A DNA stretch of 64,000 nt from Stomorhina lunata (GCA_933228675.1 OW121741.1:56754634-56818633), one strand, 5' to 3'. Positions 1 to 11,293 are shown, counted from the first letter of the stretch. Translations and numbers: made by a program. Notes: generated by a model from the letters alone, not told the origin.

Positions 1-1
1 A

Positions 2-1585
2 AATGGTAGAAATGCCTACATATCAATAACAACAGAATCAAGTGAAAACAAAAATCTATATGACAAAGAGTATAACAGAAACTACTTAACAGCGAAAACA
101 ATTGAGAGAGCACGGTCCCTTTCTCCCTCGCTCAACTCAATTGATATTACATTTGCGCCAAATCAATCAACAACAAATTCTTGTGCGATAAATAAGTCTA
201 CATATGCGCCAGGTCAAACAAAAACAATTACTTGTGCAAACGACAAAGAAAAAGAAAATATAAAAAATCAAAACATTGAAAATACAGTCAGTGCCAAAAA
301 AACAGACGCATCCAAGCAGTCTGTGAGTGAATGTTTTAATTTGTCCAATATTGATGTTGGTGGTACCAGTTCAAATAACAAGGTTACTAAACAGATCCAG
401 ACAGGTATTGACCGGTACTTTTCCATACCGAAACGTAAGTCGAGTCCTACGTCCTTGCGCCAGGAACCTCTCCTTAAACAGGCGAAAATAACCAATAGTC
501 CATTATCAGGAAATATGTCGGTAAGTAAAAACCGCTTTGAATTACTAGCCCCCCCTGAAGATGAAAACCAGGCGCATAGCACGGTTAAAGTACTTAAACC
601 TCCACCCATATTCTTGCGAGAACAAACAAATAACTCCATTGTGAACAATTTATCCCAAATAATAGGCAAGGATAACTTCCATGTCGTTTCAATTCGAAGA
701 GGAAATGTATTTGAAACAAAAATCCAAGTTTATTTAGAAAACAATTATAGAAAGGTAATTGATCATTTTGATTCCAATAATAAAAGTTACTACACATATC
801 AATTGAAAAGTGCTAAAGGTTTGATTGTAGTAATTAAAGGTATAGATAGCTCTGTTCCGATCAATGAGATAAAAAGCGCTCTTGAAATCGAAGGTTACGA
901 AGTGAAGTCCGTTCACAATATCCTTAATAAAAATAAAGTTCCTCAACCACTTTTTAGAGTGGAAATATCTTTTAACTCTTCCCAGCTAAAAAAAGGTCAA
1001 CCTCACCCTATCTATAATTTAAGATATCTGCTTAGTCGCAGAATTACTGTAGAAGAGCCAATTAGGCGCAGAGATCCTCCACAATGTCAAAACTGCCAGG
1101 AATTTGGGCACACCAAATCGTACTGCAAATTGCCTGCAGTATGCGTAATATGTGGTGATATACACAGGACCTCCGAGTGTCCTAAGTCCAAGACGGACTC
1201 TACAACTAAAAAGTGCAGTAACTGTGGACAAAATCACACTGCTAACTACCGTGGTTGCCCTGTATTTTTACGTCTCAGACAACAGGCACCCTCTTCGCGA
1301 AGACCTACTACCGCTCAATACCAGGGCTCCTTTTTCCCGTCGCTCCCTACAGTTCCAGATCGTTCAAACAATAGTTCACAGCAAGGTAATCCCCCACCTC
1401 CAAATGGCTTCTCCTATGCTCATATGGTTAAAGAGGGTCCGCCAATTCAAACTAAAGAATCTCAAAGCTCCATTGAGAAACTAATTGAAACCATGAATAG
1501 CTTCATGTCTAATATGCAAAGTATGTTCCAGGAGATGATGAGAAATCAAAGCATGCTCATGCAAATTTTGTTGGAAAGGAAATGA
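2..1585 (+). CDS. Jockey ORF1, gag-like nucleic-acid-binding protein (5' partial)
   Basis: ORF1 protein coats element RNA and chaperones it during target-primed reverse transcription. The frame is open from base 2 to the TGA at 1583-1585, about 527 codons, so the true start is upstream; the GTG at 323 is only an internal codon. The N-terminal part (bases 2-500) is Asn/Ser/Thr-rich and low in complexity. Around 790-990 is the region that precedes the knuckles in Jockey ORF1 proteins (PRE_C2HC type). Three cysteine knuckles follow at about 1085-1260: CQNCQEFGHTKSYC, CVICGDIHRTSEC and CSNCGQNHTANYRGC. The C-terminus is Pro/Gln-rich, then Met-rich (1490-1580) and may form a coiled segment. It overlaps ORF2 by four bases. 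Confidence 0.9.
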   Translation, partial: NGRNAYISITTESSENKNLYDKEYNRNYLTAKTIERARSLSPSLNSIDITFAPNQSTTNSCAINKSTYAPGQTKTITCANDKEKENIKNQNIENTVSAKKTDASKQSVSECFNLSNIDVGGTSSNNKVTKQIQTGIDRYFSIPKRKSSPTSLRQEPLLKQAKITNSPLSGNMSVSKNRFELLAPPEDENQAHSTVKVLKPPPIFLREQTNNSIVNNLSQIIGKDNFHVVSIRRGNVFETKIQVYLENNYRKVIDHFDSNNKSYYTYQLKSAKGLIVVIKGIDSSVPINEIKSALEIEGYEVKSVHNILNKNKVPQPLFRVEISFNSSQLKKGQPHPIYNLRYLLSRRITVEEPIRRRDPPQCQNCQEFGHTKSYCKLPAVCVICGDIHRTSECPKSKTDSTTKKCSNCGQNHTANYRGCPVFLRLRQQAPSSRRPTTAQYQGSFFPSLPTVPDRSNNSSQQGNPPPPNGFSYAHMVKEGPPIQTKESQSSIEKLIETMNSFMSNMQSMFQEMMRNQSMLMQILLERK

Positions 1586-4236
1586 ACCTGTTGAAAATAT
1601 GTTTTTGGAACGCAAACGGCCTTAGCCAACACAAAAAAGAAGTTGAACATTTCCTGTATGAACAGGAAATTGACGTATTACTGGTATCTGAAACCCATTT
1701 TACTCTAAAAAATTGCTTTAGAGTAAATGGGTATTCTACATATGATACAAAACATCCAAGTGGAAGAGCATGCGGTGGTACAGCTATCATAATACATAAT
1801 AAACTAAGGCATTTTCCATTGCCTCATTACGAAAAGGAATACATTCAGGCAACATCTGTTAAACTTTTGGAATATAAAATGACTTTGTCTTCCATATATT
1901 GTCCGCCAAGATATAACATTAAAAAAGATCAATTCCTTGACTTTTTTGATACGCTTGGCTCTAAATTCATAGTGGCTGGTGATTTTAACGCGAAGCACAC
2001 GTTTTGGGGCTCACGCCTTATTACGCCTAGGGGTAGACAGCTATTAAGTGCTATCTCTTCACACAAGTTGGATGCCGTATCAGGAGGTCACCCAACATAT
2101 TGGCCCTCAGACTTAAATAAGATCCCCGATTTAATAGATTTTGCCGTTACAAGAGGTATAAAAAGAACCAACTTATCCGTCTGCTCATCACTGGACTTAT
2201 CATCCGATCATTCGCCATCGGTTATAACATTTTATGACAGTCCCAATGTAGTTCAAGAAGAAAGACATTTTTATCCAAACAGAAATACAAACTGGTTAAA
2301 ATATAAAATGTATGTGAGTTCCCACCTCCCATTTAATATTCCCCTCAGGAATCCAACTGACATCGAATCTGCAATTAATACTTTTACAGACATCATCACT
2401 AATGCAGCCTGTATAGCAACTCCAATTTTTAAACCGAAGAAAAAGGGTAACCAAAACATTCCAGAAGATATTCAAAGTCTAGTAAATGAAAAGAGAAGGC
2501 TAAGAAGACGGTGGCAGGAATGTCGATGTCCTGCCTTAAAATGCCGTTTAAATCAATGTCAAAGAAAACTGCATTCCGCATTGAGGATCAATGAACAAAA
2601 ATCTCTTGACAAGTACTTAAAAAACTTAGATTCCTCTAAGGAAAAAAATTTCAATCTATGGAGGGCTGTTAAAAACATGCAACATCCAATTACATATGAG
2701 TCTCCAATCAGGCTCGAGAACGGTACTTGGGCAAGAGATCCATCTGAAAAGGTTAATGCTTTTGCTAATCACCTAGAAAAAGTTTTCACACCAAACGAAA
2801 CAAATTCTAATATAAGCGCTCATATTATAGACGACGTCGTGCTGTCCCCATTAAAATTTCGTCTTCCCTTACTTATATCAAATATTAAAAAGCTTAACCC
2901 AAAAAAGTCTCCTGGCATTGATAGAATTTCTTCGTCAATGATTATCCATCTACCCAATTCGGCTGTAAGAGTTCTAATGTATATTTATAACGCGATTCTT
3001 CGTTTGGGACATTTTCCAATGTCCTGGAAAGTATCCGAAATCGTTATGATTCCCAAACCAGGAAAAGATGTCAGTCAAGTTCCATCTTATAGGCCTATAA
3101 GCCTACTTTCAATTCTTTCGAAATTGTTTGAAAAGCTTCTTATTTGCACTTTGGGCGCATTCGTTAATTGGATGGATATTATTCCGGACCATCAATTCGG
3201 TTTCCGCGAATGTCATGGTACCATTGAACAAGTACACAGAATAACAACAATGATCAGAAAAGCGTTTGAAAGAAAACAATACTGTTCCGCCTTGTTCATA
3301 GATATTTCACAAGCATTCGATAAAGTCTGGCACGAGGGACTTATAAGCAAAATAATAAATCTGCTACCAGCAAATACACACAAACTCTTGAAAAGTTATT
3401 TGTCCAATAGAACATTCCGAGTTCGATCCAAAGATGAATATTCTTCCACAAGAAAAATCGGTGCTGGAGTTCCTCAGGGTAGTATATTGGGTCCGTTGCT
3501 ATATATTATCTTTACAGCAGATATGCCAACGAATGCTCAAACATACACATCTACTTTCGCAGATGATACAGCGTTTATTAGCATTCATTCTGATCCCAAA
3601 ATTGCCTCTGCATTATTGCAGTCCCATATTCATGAGCTTGAAGTGTGGCTGAATAGATGGAAAATTAAAGTAAATCCGAGCAAGTGCGTTCACGTAACGT
3701 TTACTCTAAGAAGAGACAACTGCCCTGCAATTGAGATTAACAACGTGACTATCCCCGTGAGTTCTCACGTTAAGTATCTTGGTATACATTTAGATCGCCG
3801 TCTCACATGGTCCCATCACATTGAAAGCAAGATAACTCAGATAAAACTGAAATCCGTAGAACTAAACTGGCTCATTGGCCCACAATCTGCTCTGGACTTA
3901 GATTACAAGGTTCTTTTGTACAAAGCAATTATTAAACCAATATGGACCTATGGTATTCAGTTATGGGGAACGGCTTCCACCTCAAACATTGCAAAATTAC
4001 AGAGAAGACAGTCCAAGCTCTTACGTTTAATAACTTGCGCTCCTTGGTACATAAGAAATAACAACATTCACAGAGATTTGAATGTTCCCCTTGTCCAAGA
4101 AGAGATTAGAAGGTTTTGTACAAAATATATTTCCAAGCTGCAAGTTCACCCAAACCATCTCGCAAGGCTGCTTTTGCAATTTGAAGGTCACCAACGGTTA
4201 AGAAGGATGGATACCTTGGACCTGGCAACTAACTGA
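1582..4236 (+). CDS. Jockey ORF2, endonuclease/reverse transcriptase
   Basis: This 884-residue protein nicks target DNA and primes cDNA synthesis there. The endonuclease domain occupies about residues 1-225, with WNANGL near the N-terminus, SETHF (about 36), GDFNAKH (about 133) and SSDHSP (about 207). The reverse transcriptase spans about 430-720: KSPGIDRISSSMI, YRPISLL, QFGFRECHGT, DISQAFDKVWH, GVPQGSILGP and the catalytic FADD at bases 3556-3567. Length and order match full Jockey-clade ORF2. The start ATG at 1582 overlaps the ORF1 stop as ATGA, which fits termination-reinitiation. There is no internal stop. Whether it is active cannot be judged without the 5' end. Confidence 0.93.
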   Translation: MNLLKICFWNANGLSQHKKEVEHFLYEQEIDVLLVSETHFTLKNCFRVNGYSTYDTKHPSGRACGGTAIIIHNKLRHFPLPHYEKEYIQATSVKLLEYKMTLSSIYCPPRYNIKKDQFLDFFDTLGSKFIVAGDFNAKHTFWGSRLITPRGRQLLSAISSHKLDAVSGGHPTYWPSDLNKIPDLIDFAVTRGIKRTNLSVCSSLDLSSDHSPSVITFYDSPNVVQEERHFYPNRNTNWLKYKMYVSSHLPFNIPLRNPTDIESAINTFTDIITNAACIATPIFKPKKKGNQNIPEDIQSLVNEKRRLRRRWQECRCPALKCRLNQCQRKLHSALRINEQKSLDKYLKNLDSSKEKNFNLWRAVKNMQHPITYESPIRLENGTWARDPSEKVNAFANHLEKVFTPNETNSNISAHIIDDVVLSPLKFRLPLLISNIKKLNPKKSPGIDRISSSMIIHLPNSAVRVLMYIYNAILRLGHFPMSWKVSEIVMIPKPGKDVSQVPSYRPISLLSILSKLFEKLLICTLGAFVNWMDIIPDHQFGFRECHGTIEQVHRITTMIRKAFERKQYCSALFIDISQAFDKVWHEGLISKIINLLPANTHKLLKSYLSNRTFRVRSKDEYSSTRKIGAGVPQGSILGPLLYIIFTADMPTNAQTYTSTFADDTAFISIHSDPKIASALLQSHIHELEVWLNRWKIKVNPSKCVHVTFTLRRDNCPAIEINNVTIPVSSHVKYLGIHLDRRLTWSHHIESKITQIKLKSVELNWLIGPQSALDLDYKVLLYKAIIKPIWTYGIQLWGTASTSNIAKLQRRQSKLLRLITCAPWYIRNNNIHRDLNVPLVQEEIRRFCTKYISKLQVHPNHLARLLLQFEGHQRLRRMDTLDLATN

Positions 4237-4384
4237 TTTTCTCTTAATTCGAATAAATTTTAAATAGAGTTGCACTGGCAACCTCTATATAATGTTAAGT
4301 TAGATTAAGTTTTGATTACTTATTGTTATTTTCTTTTCAGAAAGATTCAATAATAAAATATAAGCATAAAAAAAAAAAAAAAAA
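4237..4384 (+). terminator. Jockey 3' UTR with polyadenylation signal and A-tail
   Basis: A short AT-rich 3' UTR follows the ORF2 stop. AATAAAATATAAGC occurs shortly before an uninterrupted A run at about 4370-4383, the usual 3' end of a Jockey insertion. Confidence 0.8.
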
Positions 4385-4398
4385 TATTTAACCCTAGT

Positions 4399-5561
4399 GT
4401 GAGTGAGAAGGTAACGATGGGAATGAAATTAATTAATACGTTAAAGATAGATGAACTGAGAGTTATCCTCCGGGAGAAAAATTTGTCAACATCGGGACAA
4501 AAGGCGGAACTCATTCAAAGATTAATAGAGGCAAACGGTAGTGAGGAAATCGAAGTACGTGACGACAATATGGATCTTTCTTTGCAAAGTCAAATTAACG
4601 AAATGCGTGAGATGATGTTTACACTAATGCAGCGAATTCCGGAACAAAAAGGCCCAGAGGCGAAAGAACAAAAAACAACGATACGGGAGATTTAATTTCT
4701 ATTAGTGAACCACCGAAACGGGAGACTGGTCAATATTCAAGAAACCATTCCGTGAAGGAAATAGCCGAAACTATTCCTGAATTCGATCCTACCCGTGAAT
4801 CTTCTATTTCCGTGAATCAGTTTATTCATCGCGTAAACAGTTCATTGTTAGCATACAACTGGGACGAGAAATGTATGTTATTGGCCGTATACTCCAAAAT
4901 GAAGGGCGTAGCAAAAATGTGGCTGGACTCGACACCTGTTTTGTACTCCAGTTGGGACGAATTTTCCAAAAGTTTGATAGATGAGTTCGGTACCACTTGT
5001 GACGAAGCAGATATTCATTTCATGATGAGACGTGCTGTTCGAGAGGATAACGAGCCTGTAATTGATTATTGTTTTCGCGTTTGTACGTTGGGTAAACGTT
5101 ATGATCTTAGTGATGCAGCTATTATTAAATATATTCGTGAAGGTTTACGTAATAGAGATTTACAAAACGCTATCGCCGCGATGAAATTTAATTCTTTTAA
5201 AGACTTGCGTGAAACAATTGAAGATTATTTACGAAATGTATCGGTTGTTAAGAGCTATCATAATGATAAAACGAAATTGGATAATAATAAAACGAAATTC
5301 GATAATAATAAAACGAAAAGTGAAAATAAAAAGACAATAACGTGCTACAATTGTTCGGAACAAGGACATATCTCGAGTCAATGTACAAAACCCCCAAAGC
5401 GTAATCGGTGTAAGGACTGTCAAAAAGTGCATAAGCGTGGTGAACCAGAAAATTGCGGAAATAAACGAAACGCGAACGTTAACAAAACAAACGTAACCGA
5501 TTGTGAAAAGAATTTTATTAAATCTGGCGTATTAATGGAAAAAACTTTAAAGCATTTTTAG
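4399..5561 (+). pseudogene. Gypsy gag with N-terminal SAP domain, frameshifted
   Basis: Gag forms the particle and binds RNA. The first segment (4399-4695) encodes a SAP-type DNA-binding helix-extended-helix motif: LRVILREKNLSTSGQKAEL at about 4459-4515. The reading frame is lost in an A run near 4670 (one-base indel) and resumes in another frame, which is open up to 5558. That second part holds the capsid core (MWLDSTPVLYSSWDEF, about 4920-4970), an NNKTK tandem stretch (about 5275-5325) and a CCHC knuckle CYNCSEQGHISSQC (about 5344). A second cysteine cluster, CKDCQKVHKRGEPENC, follows. SAP domains are occasional N-terminal additions in Ty3/gypsy gags; here it may aid DNA or chromatin binding (inference). 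Confidence 0.82.
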
Positions 5562-8500
5562 ACACCGGGAGTCAGTGTCATATGATGTGAATCGGAAGTG
5601 CAAGAATTACCATATGAAAGAAATAAATGTTGTATGAAAATAAATGGTATTTGCGGTGGTGCTCGTTATGCGACACAGAAAGTTTTAATCGAAATAGACA
5701 GTATAAAACGTGATATCGAAGTTTTTATCGTTGACGATGATTTATTAACCACAGATTTACTCCTCGGTCAAGAAATTTTCAATGGAGCAAACGTAAGTAC
5801 ACAAAATGAACAATTTATATTTAAAAATAAGGTTGTTAAAACAGTGTCGTGTATCAAAGATAAAACCGTGATTACTAAAGACGATATCGTATGTGGAAAT
5901 GATAACGAATCGATTAAAGACGATCTTACAAAATTGTTAAACGAATACCGCGATGTTTTTGCAAATGATTTAAGTGAAATCGGGAAAACGGATGCTATCG
6001 AAATGCTTATTAAATTAGATACTGACAAGCCGATAACTCAACAACCTTATCGCGTACCAGAACCAAAAAAAAAACTGTAAATAAAATGATTCATGAACTC
6101 TTGCAAAACGATATAATAACGAAATCCGAATCAGCATATGCTAGTCCGATTATTTTATTGAAAAAGAAAGACGGTTCTGATCGAATGTGTGTCGACTATC
6201 GCCGGTTAAATAGTCACATCGTTAAAGAAATATATCCGATGCCAAATATCGAAGAAAGGCTTCAAAACGCAACAAAGTATAAATGTTTCACAACTCTCGA
6301 TTTAAATAGCGGTTACTACCAAGTTCCTATCGCTCAAGATGACAGAAAATATACCGCATTCGTGACGACTGATGGCCTTTATGAGTTCAAACGAATGCCG
6401 TTCGGGCTCAAAAACGCGCCAGCTGTTTTCCAGCGATTGATGGCACTCATCAAGGAGAAAACTGAACCCGACGACATGTTGCACTATATGGATGATATTC
6501 TCATCGGTAGCAGCTCCAGTAATGAACTGTCCAAAAAGTTAACAAGAGTTTTCAAAGCGCTTCGTGATCTTGGTTTGACTTTGAACGTTAAAAAGTGTGA
6601 GTTTCTTCGAGATTCTGTCGAGTTTCTTGGCCATAAACTAACTCCAAATGGTATAAGTCCGGGTACAGTCAAAACTTTAGCGATACAGCAATTTAAAACT
6701 CCTACCAACGTAAACGAGGTCCGAAAATTCTTGGGTTTGAGTGGATATTTTAGAAAATTTGTGCCGTGTTATGCCGTAATTTCCGAACCGTTGAGACGAC
6801 TTTTAAAGAAAGACATTCCATTTACTTGGCACGAAGATCAGGAAGCTGCTTTCCAAGAATTAAAAAACGTATTAATGACGCAACCAGTGATGACAACGTA
6901 TAGAGTAGACGGTGACCACGAAATACATACTGATGCTAGTAGTATAGGTCTAGCAGGCGTTTTACTACAGCGTGAGGAAGATGGTTGGAAGCCTGTAATT
7001 TATTATAGCCGATCTACCAGTAATGATGAAAGAAAATACCACAGTTACGAGCTCGAAACTTTAGCTGTAGTGGAAACACTGGAGCGGATGCGATATTATG
7101 TTTACGGTAAACAAATAAAAGTTATAACAGACTGCAACGCTATTCGTACGGCAATGGAGAAACGAGAACTAATTCCTCGCATCGCAAGATGGTGGTTACG
7201 TTTACAAGATTTTGAGATAAGCATTGAACATCGGCCAGGTATACGCATGAGTCACGTCGATGCCTTAAGCCGATCTCCAACCGAAGAAGCCCATGAAATC
7301 GAGACCGCATCCCTTATGATTTTTAAAACAACTATTTCCAACGAAGACTTCTTGTTCAGCATGCAACTCCAAGATGACAACATAAAACAAATTCTTGCGA
7401 AACTAGAAAAAAATGATCCTATCACGTCAAGAGAGTACGAAGTAACACATGGTAGACTTTATCGAAATGTCAACTGGAAAAAGCTGTGGGTCGTACCGAA
7501 AGCTCTTAGATGGCGAATTGTAAGCAACAATCATGATAATGCAGGTCATCTCGCAGTTGACAAAACAATTGAACGAATTCAAGAATACATGTGGTTCCCG
7601 AGAATGAGGAATTTTGTAAAATCCTACATTAAAACGTGCGTTGATTGTGCATACAATAAGAAGCCAGGTGGTAAACAAGAAGGCGTTTATTATTATGGCG
7701 ACGTTGAACCGATCCCCTTCCACACCATTCACCTTGATCATCTAGGACCATTTCCCAAAAGTAAACGCAGACACGAACATATCCTTGTTTTGGTGGATGC
7801 TTTCACCAAATACACCATTGTTAGAGCCGTTAAAAGTACTGCAACGAAGCACGTTTTAGCAATTCTAGACGAAGTAAGCAGTTATGTAGGCGTACCAACA
7901 CGAATTGTTACCGACAGAGGCACAGCGTTTACCTCCAAGGACTTTAACCGATATTGCAAAGACTACAACATCAAGCACATTAAGAATGCTGTTCGAACAC
8001 CCCGTGCAAATGGCCACGCTGAACGAACTAACAGAACTTTACTCTCCATGCTAAAGACTACAACTAATCAAGACAAAAGCTGGGATGATAATTTACGCAA
8101 CATCCAATGGTCTATTAACACTATGCGGAATAAAACAACGAAACAATCACCCCATGATCTCGTATATGGATTTACACCTCGCGATATTTTGAAAAACAGA
8201 ATAACTTTAATCCTACAAGACGACTGTGAAGATACAGTAAAAGATTTGAATGAAATCCGAGAAACAACAGCTCAAAGGGTAGTACAGGCTAAGCAAAAAG
8301 CAAAGGAAAGATATGACAAACAACATTCCTACCCGATAAAATACAACGTTGACGATTTAGTTCTTGCGGAAAACGAAGCACCTAGTACGGGCGAATCACG
8401 TAAATTAGAGCCAAAATACAAGGGTCCCTACTTAATCAGCAGTGTTCTCGACAACGATCGTTATGTTATCTCAGACCTACCAGGCACTACGAGAACCAAA

Positions 8501-8671
8501 CGACATTACACAGGTGTGTACGCTTCCGATAAATTGAAACCCTGGTGTACACTTGGTGTAGATGTAGCCGAAGATAATGAATCCGAAGATGATGAAGATA
8601 CTCACAATAGCCGAAGTGAGGTCACTCCGAATGTCCAGGAAAGGCCGACTGTTAGCAACACTGAAAATTAA
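5531..8671 (+). pseudogene. Gypsy pol: protease, RT, RNase H, integrase (two frameshifts upstream of the RT)
   Basis: Protease: a D-T-G-S-Q active site lies at 5561-5575, in a different frame from gag and from the next segment. A one-base shift near 5588 and another in the A10 run at 6065-6074 separate it from the 861-codon RT-IN frame (6086-8671). RT: LLKKKDGSDRMCVDYRRLN, FTTLDLNSGYYQ, RMPFGLKNAPAVFQ, catalytic YMDD at 6485-6496. RNase H: HTDASSIGLAGVLLQ (about 6930) and HVDALSR (about 7255). Integrase: an HHCC zinc motif (about 7545-7650, ending CVDC), then LDHLGPF, TDRGTAF and AERTNRTLL as the DDE core. The C-terminus is acidic. Everything after 6086 looks undamaged, so the copy is fairly recent. 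Confidence 0.88.
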
Positions 8672-8842
8672 AGCGCTGAAGAGGCAACACTAACCAAGAA
8701 GGAACGAAAAGTCAGTCTCGCACGCGCACTCAACGAATCGACACGCCATCCTAAACATTTAATTTAACATATCACCTATTTTTTATATCTATAATTAAAA
8801 ATGAATTAAATAAAATATTATAAAAGATTTAAACGTCTTTTA
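8672..8842 (+). other. Gypsy 3' untranslated tail
   Basis: 171 bases of AT-rich sequence between the pol stop and the microsatellite, with AATAAA at 8809-8814. It may be a remnant of the 3' LTR, but no matching 5' LTR exists to prove it. Confidence 0.5.
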
Positions 8843-8843
8843 C

Positions 8844-9503
8844 ATGTATGTATGTATGTACGTATGTATGTATGTATGTATGTATGTATGTATGTATGTA
8901 TGTATGTATGTATGTATGTATGTATGTATGTATGTATGTATGTATGTATGTATGTATGTATGTATGTATGTATGTATGTATGTATGTATGTATGTATGTA
9001 TGTATGTATGTATGTATGTATGTATGTATGTATGTATGTATGTATGTATGTATGTATGTATGTATGTATGTATGTATGTATGTATGTATGTATGTATGTA
9101 TGTATGTATGTATGTATGTATGTATGCATGTATGCATGTATGTATGTATGTATGTATGTGTGTGTGTATGTATGTATGTATGTATGTATGTATGTATGTA
9201 TGTATGTATGTATGTATGTATGTACATATGTATGTATGTATCTATGTATGTATGTATGCATGTATGTATGTATGTATGTATGTATGCATGTATGTATGTA
9301 TGTATGTATGTATGTATGTATGTATGTATGTATGTATGTGTGTGTATGTATGTATGTATGTATGTATGTATGTATGTATGTATGTATGTATGTATGTATG
9401 TATGTACGTACGTACGTATGTATGTATGTATGTATGTATGTATGTATGTATGTACGTATGTATGTATGTATGTATGTATGTATGTATGTATGTATGTATG
9501 TAT
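8844..9503. repeat. (TATG)n microsatellite, about 660 bp
   Basis: Nearly pure TATG tetranucleotide repeat with scattered variants (TGTG, TACG, TGCA). The open frames through it (YVCM or HTYI repeats on the two strands) are by-products of the 4-bp unit. Confidence 0.98.
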
Positions 9504-9779
9504 TAAACATCTGCATAGTTCCATCCGTGTATATCCATTTCTGTGATTTACCATTGTCAGTGTGTATTGATGAGTAGTTAAGTTTTTTGTTATAAGTGAG
9601 TATTGTTGTATTCTCCCACTAATTAAGTATGAGTGGGTAAAAAGACAATGAGAATAATATATTTGTTTTCCCATAGTTTTGCAAAATGGATGGAATGAGT
9701 ATTAGTGGTTATACAATAGATAACTTGTAGTATACCGTATGAAGCTTACTTATAGGATGAAATAAAATCTAAAAACGAC
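9504..9779. other. AT-rich spacer, nothing recognised
   Basis: No ORF, RNA gene or repeat recognised between the microsatellite and the minisatellite. Confidence 0.5.
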
Positions 9780-10640
9780 ATTCGATTAGTTTAATACTTT
9801 TTTTTCAAAACTTTGCTGTTTTTGTAGGAGTTTTTTCAAAAATTTGTTATTGTTATAGGAAATTTTTCAAAAATATCTTATTTTATATAGGAAATTTAAA
9901 AAAAATTCTTATTTTCATATAAAATTAAAAAAAAATATATTATTTTTACTGGAAGTTTTTCAAAAATTTTTTATCCTCATGTAAAATTTAAATTTTTTTT
10001 TTCTATTTTTATAGGAAATATTTAAAATTTTTTTTTATAGGAAATTCAAAATTTCCTTTTTTTTATAGAAAATTTTCCAAAATTTTTTTATTTTAATAGG
10101 AAATTCAAAATTTCTTATTTTTATAGGAAATTTTTCAAAAATTTCTTAATTTTATAGAAAATTTTAATTTTTTAAAATTTCTAATTTTTACAGCAAATTT
10201 TTAAAAAACTTCTTATTTTCATATGAACTTCTTAAAAATTTCTTATTTTATAGGAAACTTTTAAAAAATTTCTTAATTTTATAAAAAAAATTTGAAAATT
10301 TTTTATTTTTACAGGGAATTTATAAAAAATTTCTTATTTTTATAAAAAAAAAAATTCAAAAATTTCTTATTTGATAGATTTTTTTTTTAATTTTAAAGAA
10401 AATTTTTCCTTAATTTTTATAGAAAATTTTTAAAACGTTTCTTGTTTTTGTAGGAAATTTTTATTTTTTTTTTATTTTTATAGGAAATTTAAATTTTTTT
10501 TTTTCAATTTAATAGGAAATTTTTAATTTTTTTATTTTAATAGGAAATTTTAAAAAAAATTTCTTATTTTTAAAAAATTTCTTATAATTATAAGATAAAA
10601 ATTTAAAAACTTTCAATTCTTAAAAAATTTTACTCCGTCC
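9780..10640. repeat. Degenerate AT-rich minisatellite, about 30-bp unit
   Basis: The phrase TTTTATAGGAAATTTTTCAA with AAAATTTCTTA recurs about every 25-40 bases. AGGAAAT-like cores occur near 9857, 9898, 10012, 10038, 10096, 10124, 10250, 10454, 10480, 10514 and 10541. Units vary in length by homopolymer slippage. There is no coding potential. Confidence 0.8.
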
Positions 10641-11045
10641 CCTTATTTTATATTCTTTTGACAATTTGTTTCCTTTTATTTCTATATTATTAATTTTTAT
10701 AGTCAATTAAAATATATACACTGAAAAATGTTAGTATTTCAACATAGAAACATTATTGCTACGGAATTGTCTTTGCATTTACCACAAGTTATTCGAAATA
10801 CTAATAAATACTTATAGTTATCTAAGTATTTTGCAACAAGAAACAGTTGTAAACAGATAAATTTATCTTTCTCAACTTATAAGCAAAAGCATCAGTTACT
10901 GACTTTGTGGGTAGAGTGGATAAGCAAAAACAAAAGCAGACAATATCGGTTACACTCATTCTCTCATTTATACTACAAGTATTGAGTACTCCTATGGTGT
11001 ATTCGTTTTTGATGAACAATATTGTATATGCTTGCAGACCTTTAG
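10641..11045. other. AT-rich spacer, nothing recognised
   Basis: No convincing gene or repeat seen between the minisatellite and the second TATG tract. Confidence 0.5.
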
Positions 11046-11261
11046 TATGTATGTATGTATGTATGTATGTATGCATGTTTGTATGTATGTATGTATGTAT
11101 GTATGTATGTATGTATGTATGTATGTATGTATGTATGTATGTATGTATGTATGTATGTATGTGTGTATGTATGTATGTATGTATGCATGTATGTATGTAT
11201 GCATGTTTGTATGTATGAATGTATGTATGTATGTATGTATGTATGTATGTATGTATGTATG

Positions 11262-11293
<32 letters not shown>

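Larger units (their letters stand above)
1..4384 (+). mobile_element. Jockey-clade non-LTR (LINE-like) retrotransposon, 5' end outside window
   Basis: Two overlapping ORFs are followed by a short 3' UTR, an AATAAA-type signal near 4353 and a poly(A) run at about 4370-4383. ORF1 is a gag-like protein with three CCHC knuckles; ORF2 carries an APE-type endonuclease and a reverse transcriptase. This order and the A-tail are those of the Jockey clade. The 5' end lies left of base 1, so the target-site duplication cannot be read. It abuts the 5' side of the gypsy element beginning about 4385, so it probably inserted into that element's 5' region or LTR. Both ORFs are open through the visible sequence, which suggests a young copy. 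Confidence 0.93.
4385..8842 (+). mobile_element. Ty3/gypsy LTR-retrotransposon internal region with SAP-domain gag (no LTRs found)
   Basis: The order is gag (SAP, capsid, CCHC), protease, RT, RNase H, integrase, with no env. The left side is cut by the Jockey 3' end at 4384, and the right side runs into (TATG)n at 8844. I found no direct repeat of LTR size in the flanks and no primer-binding site, so the LTRs are missing or truncated. The pol core is intact over 861 codons, but gag-protease carries several single-base frameshifts. The RT/RNase H sequence looks mdg3/Blastopia-like; that lineage call is tentative. Confidence 0.88.

Noticed and set aside
5552..5563. Programmed -1 slip at CATTTTTAG before the protease DTG
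   Set aside because: The protease frame appears to begin earlier (about 5534) as NGKNFKAFLDTGSQ, and further random frameshifts follow, so mutation explains it better.
8672..8842. 3' LTR of the SAP-gag gypsy element
   Set aside because: No matching 5' copy, polypurine tract or clear LTR ends.
8818..9674. Long open frames on both strands of the TATG tracts (also 10822-11641 and 19476-20532)
   Set aside because: A 4-bp repeat without stops is open in all frames; the proteins are pure YVCM or HTYI repeats.
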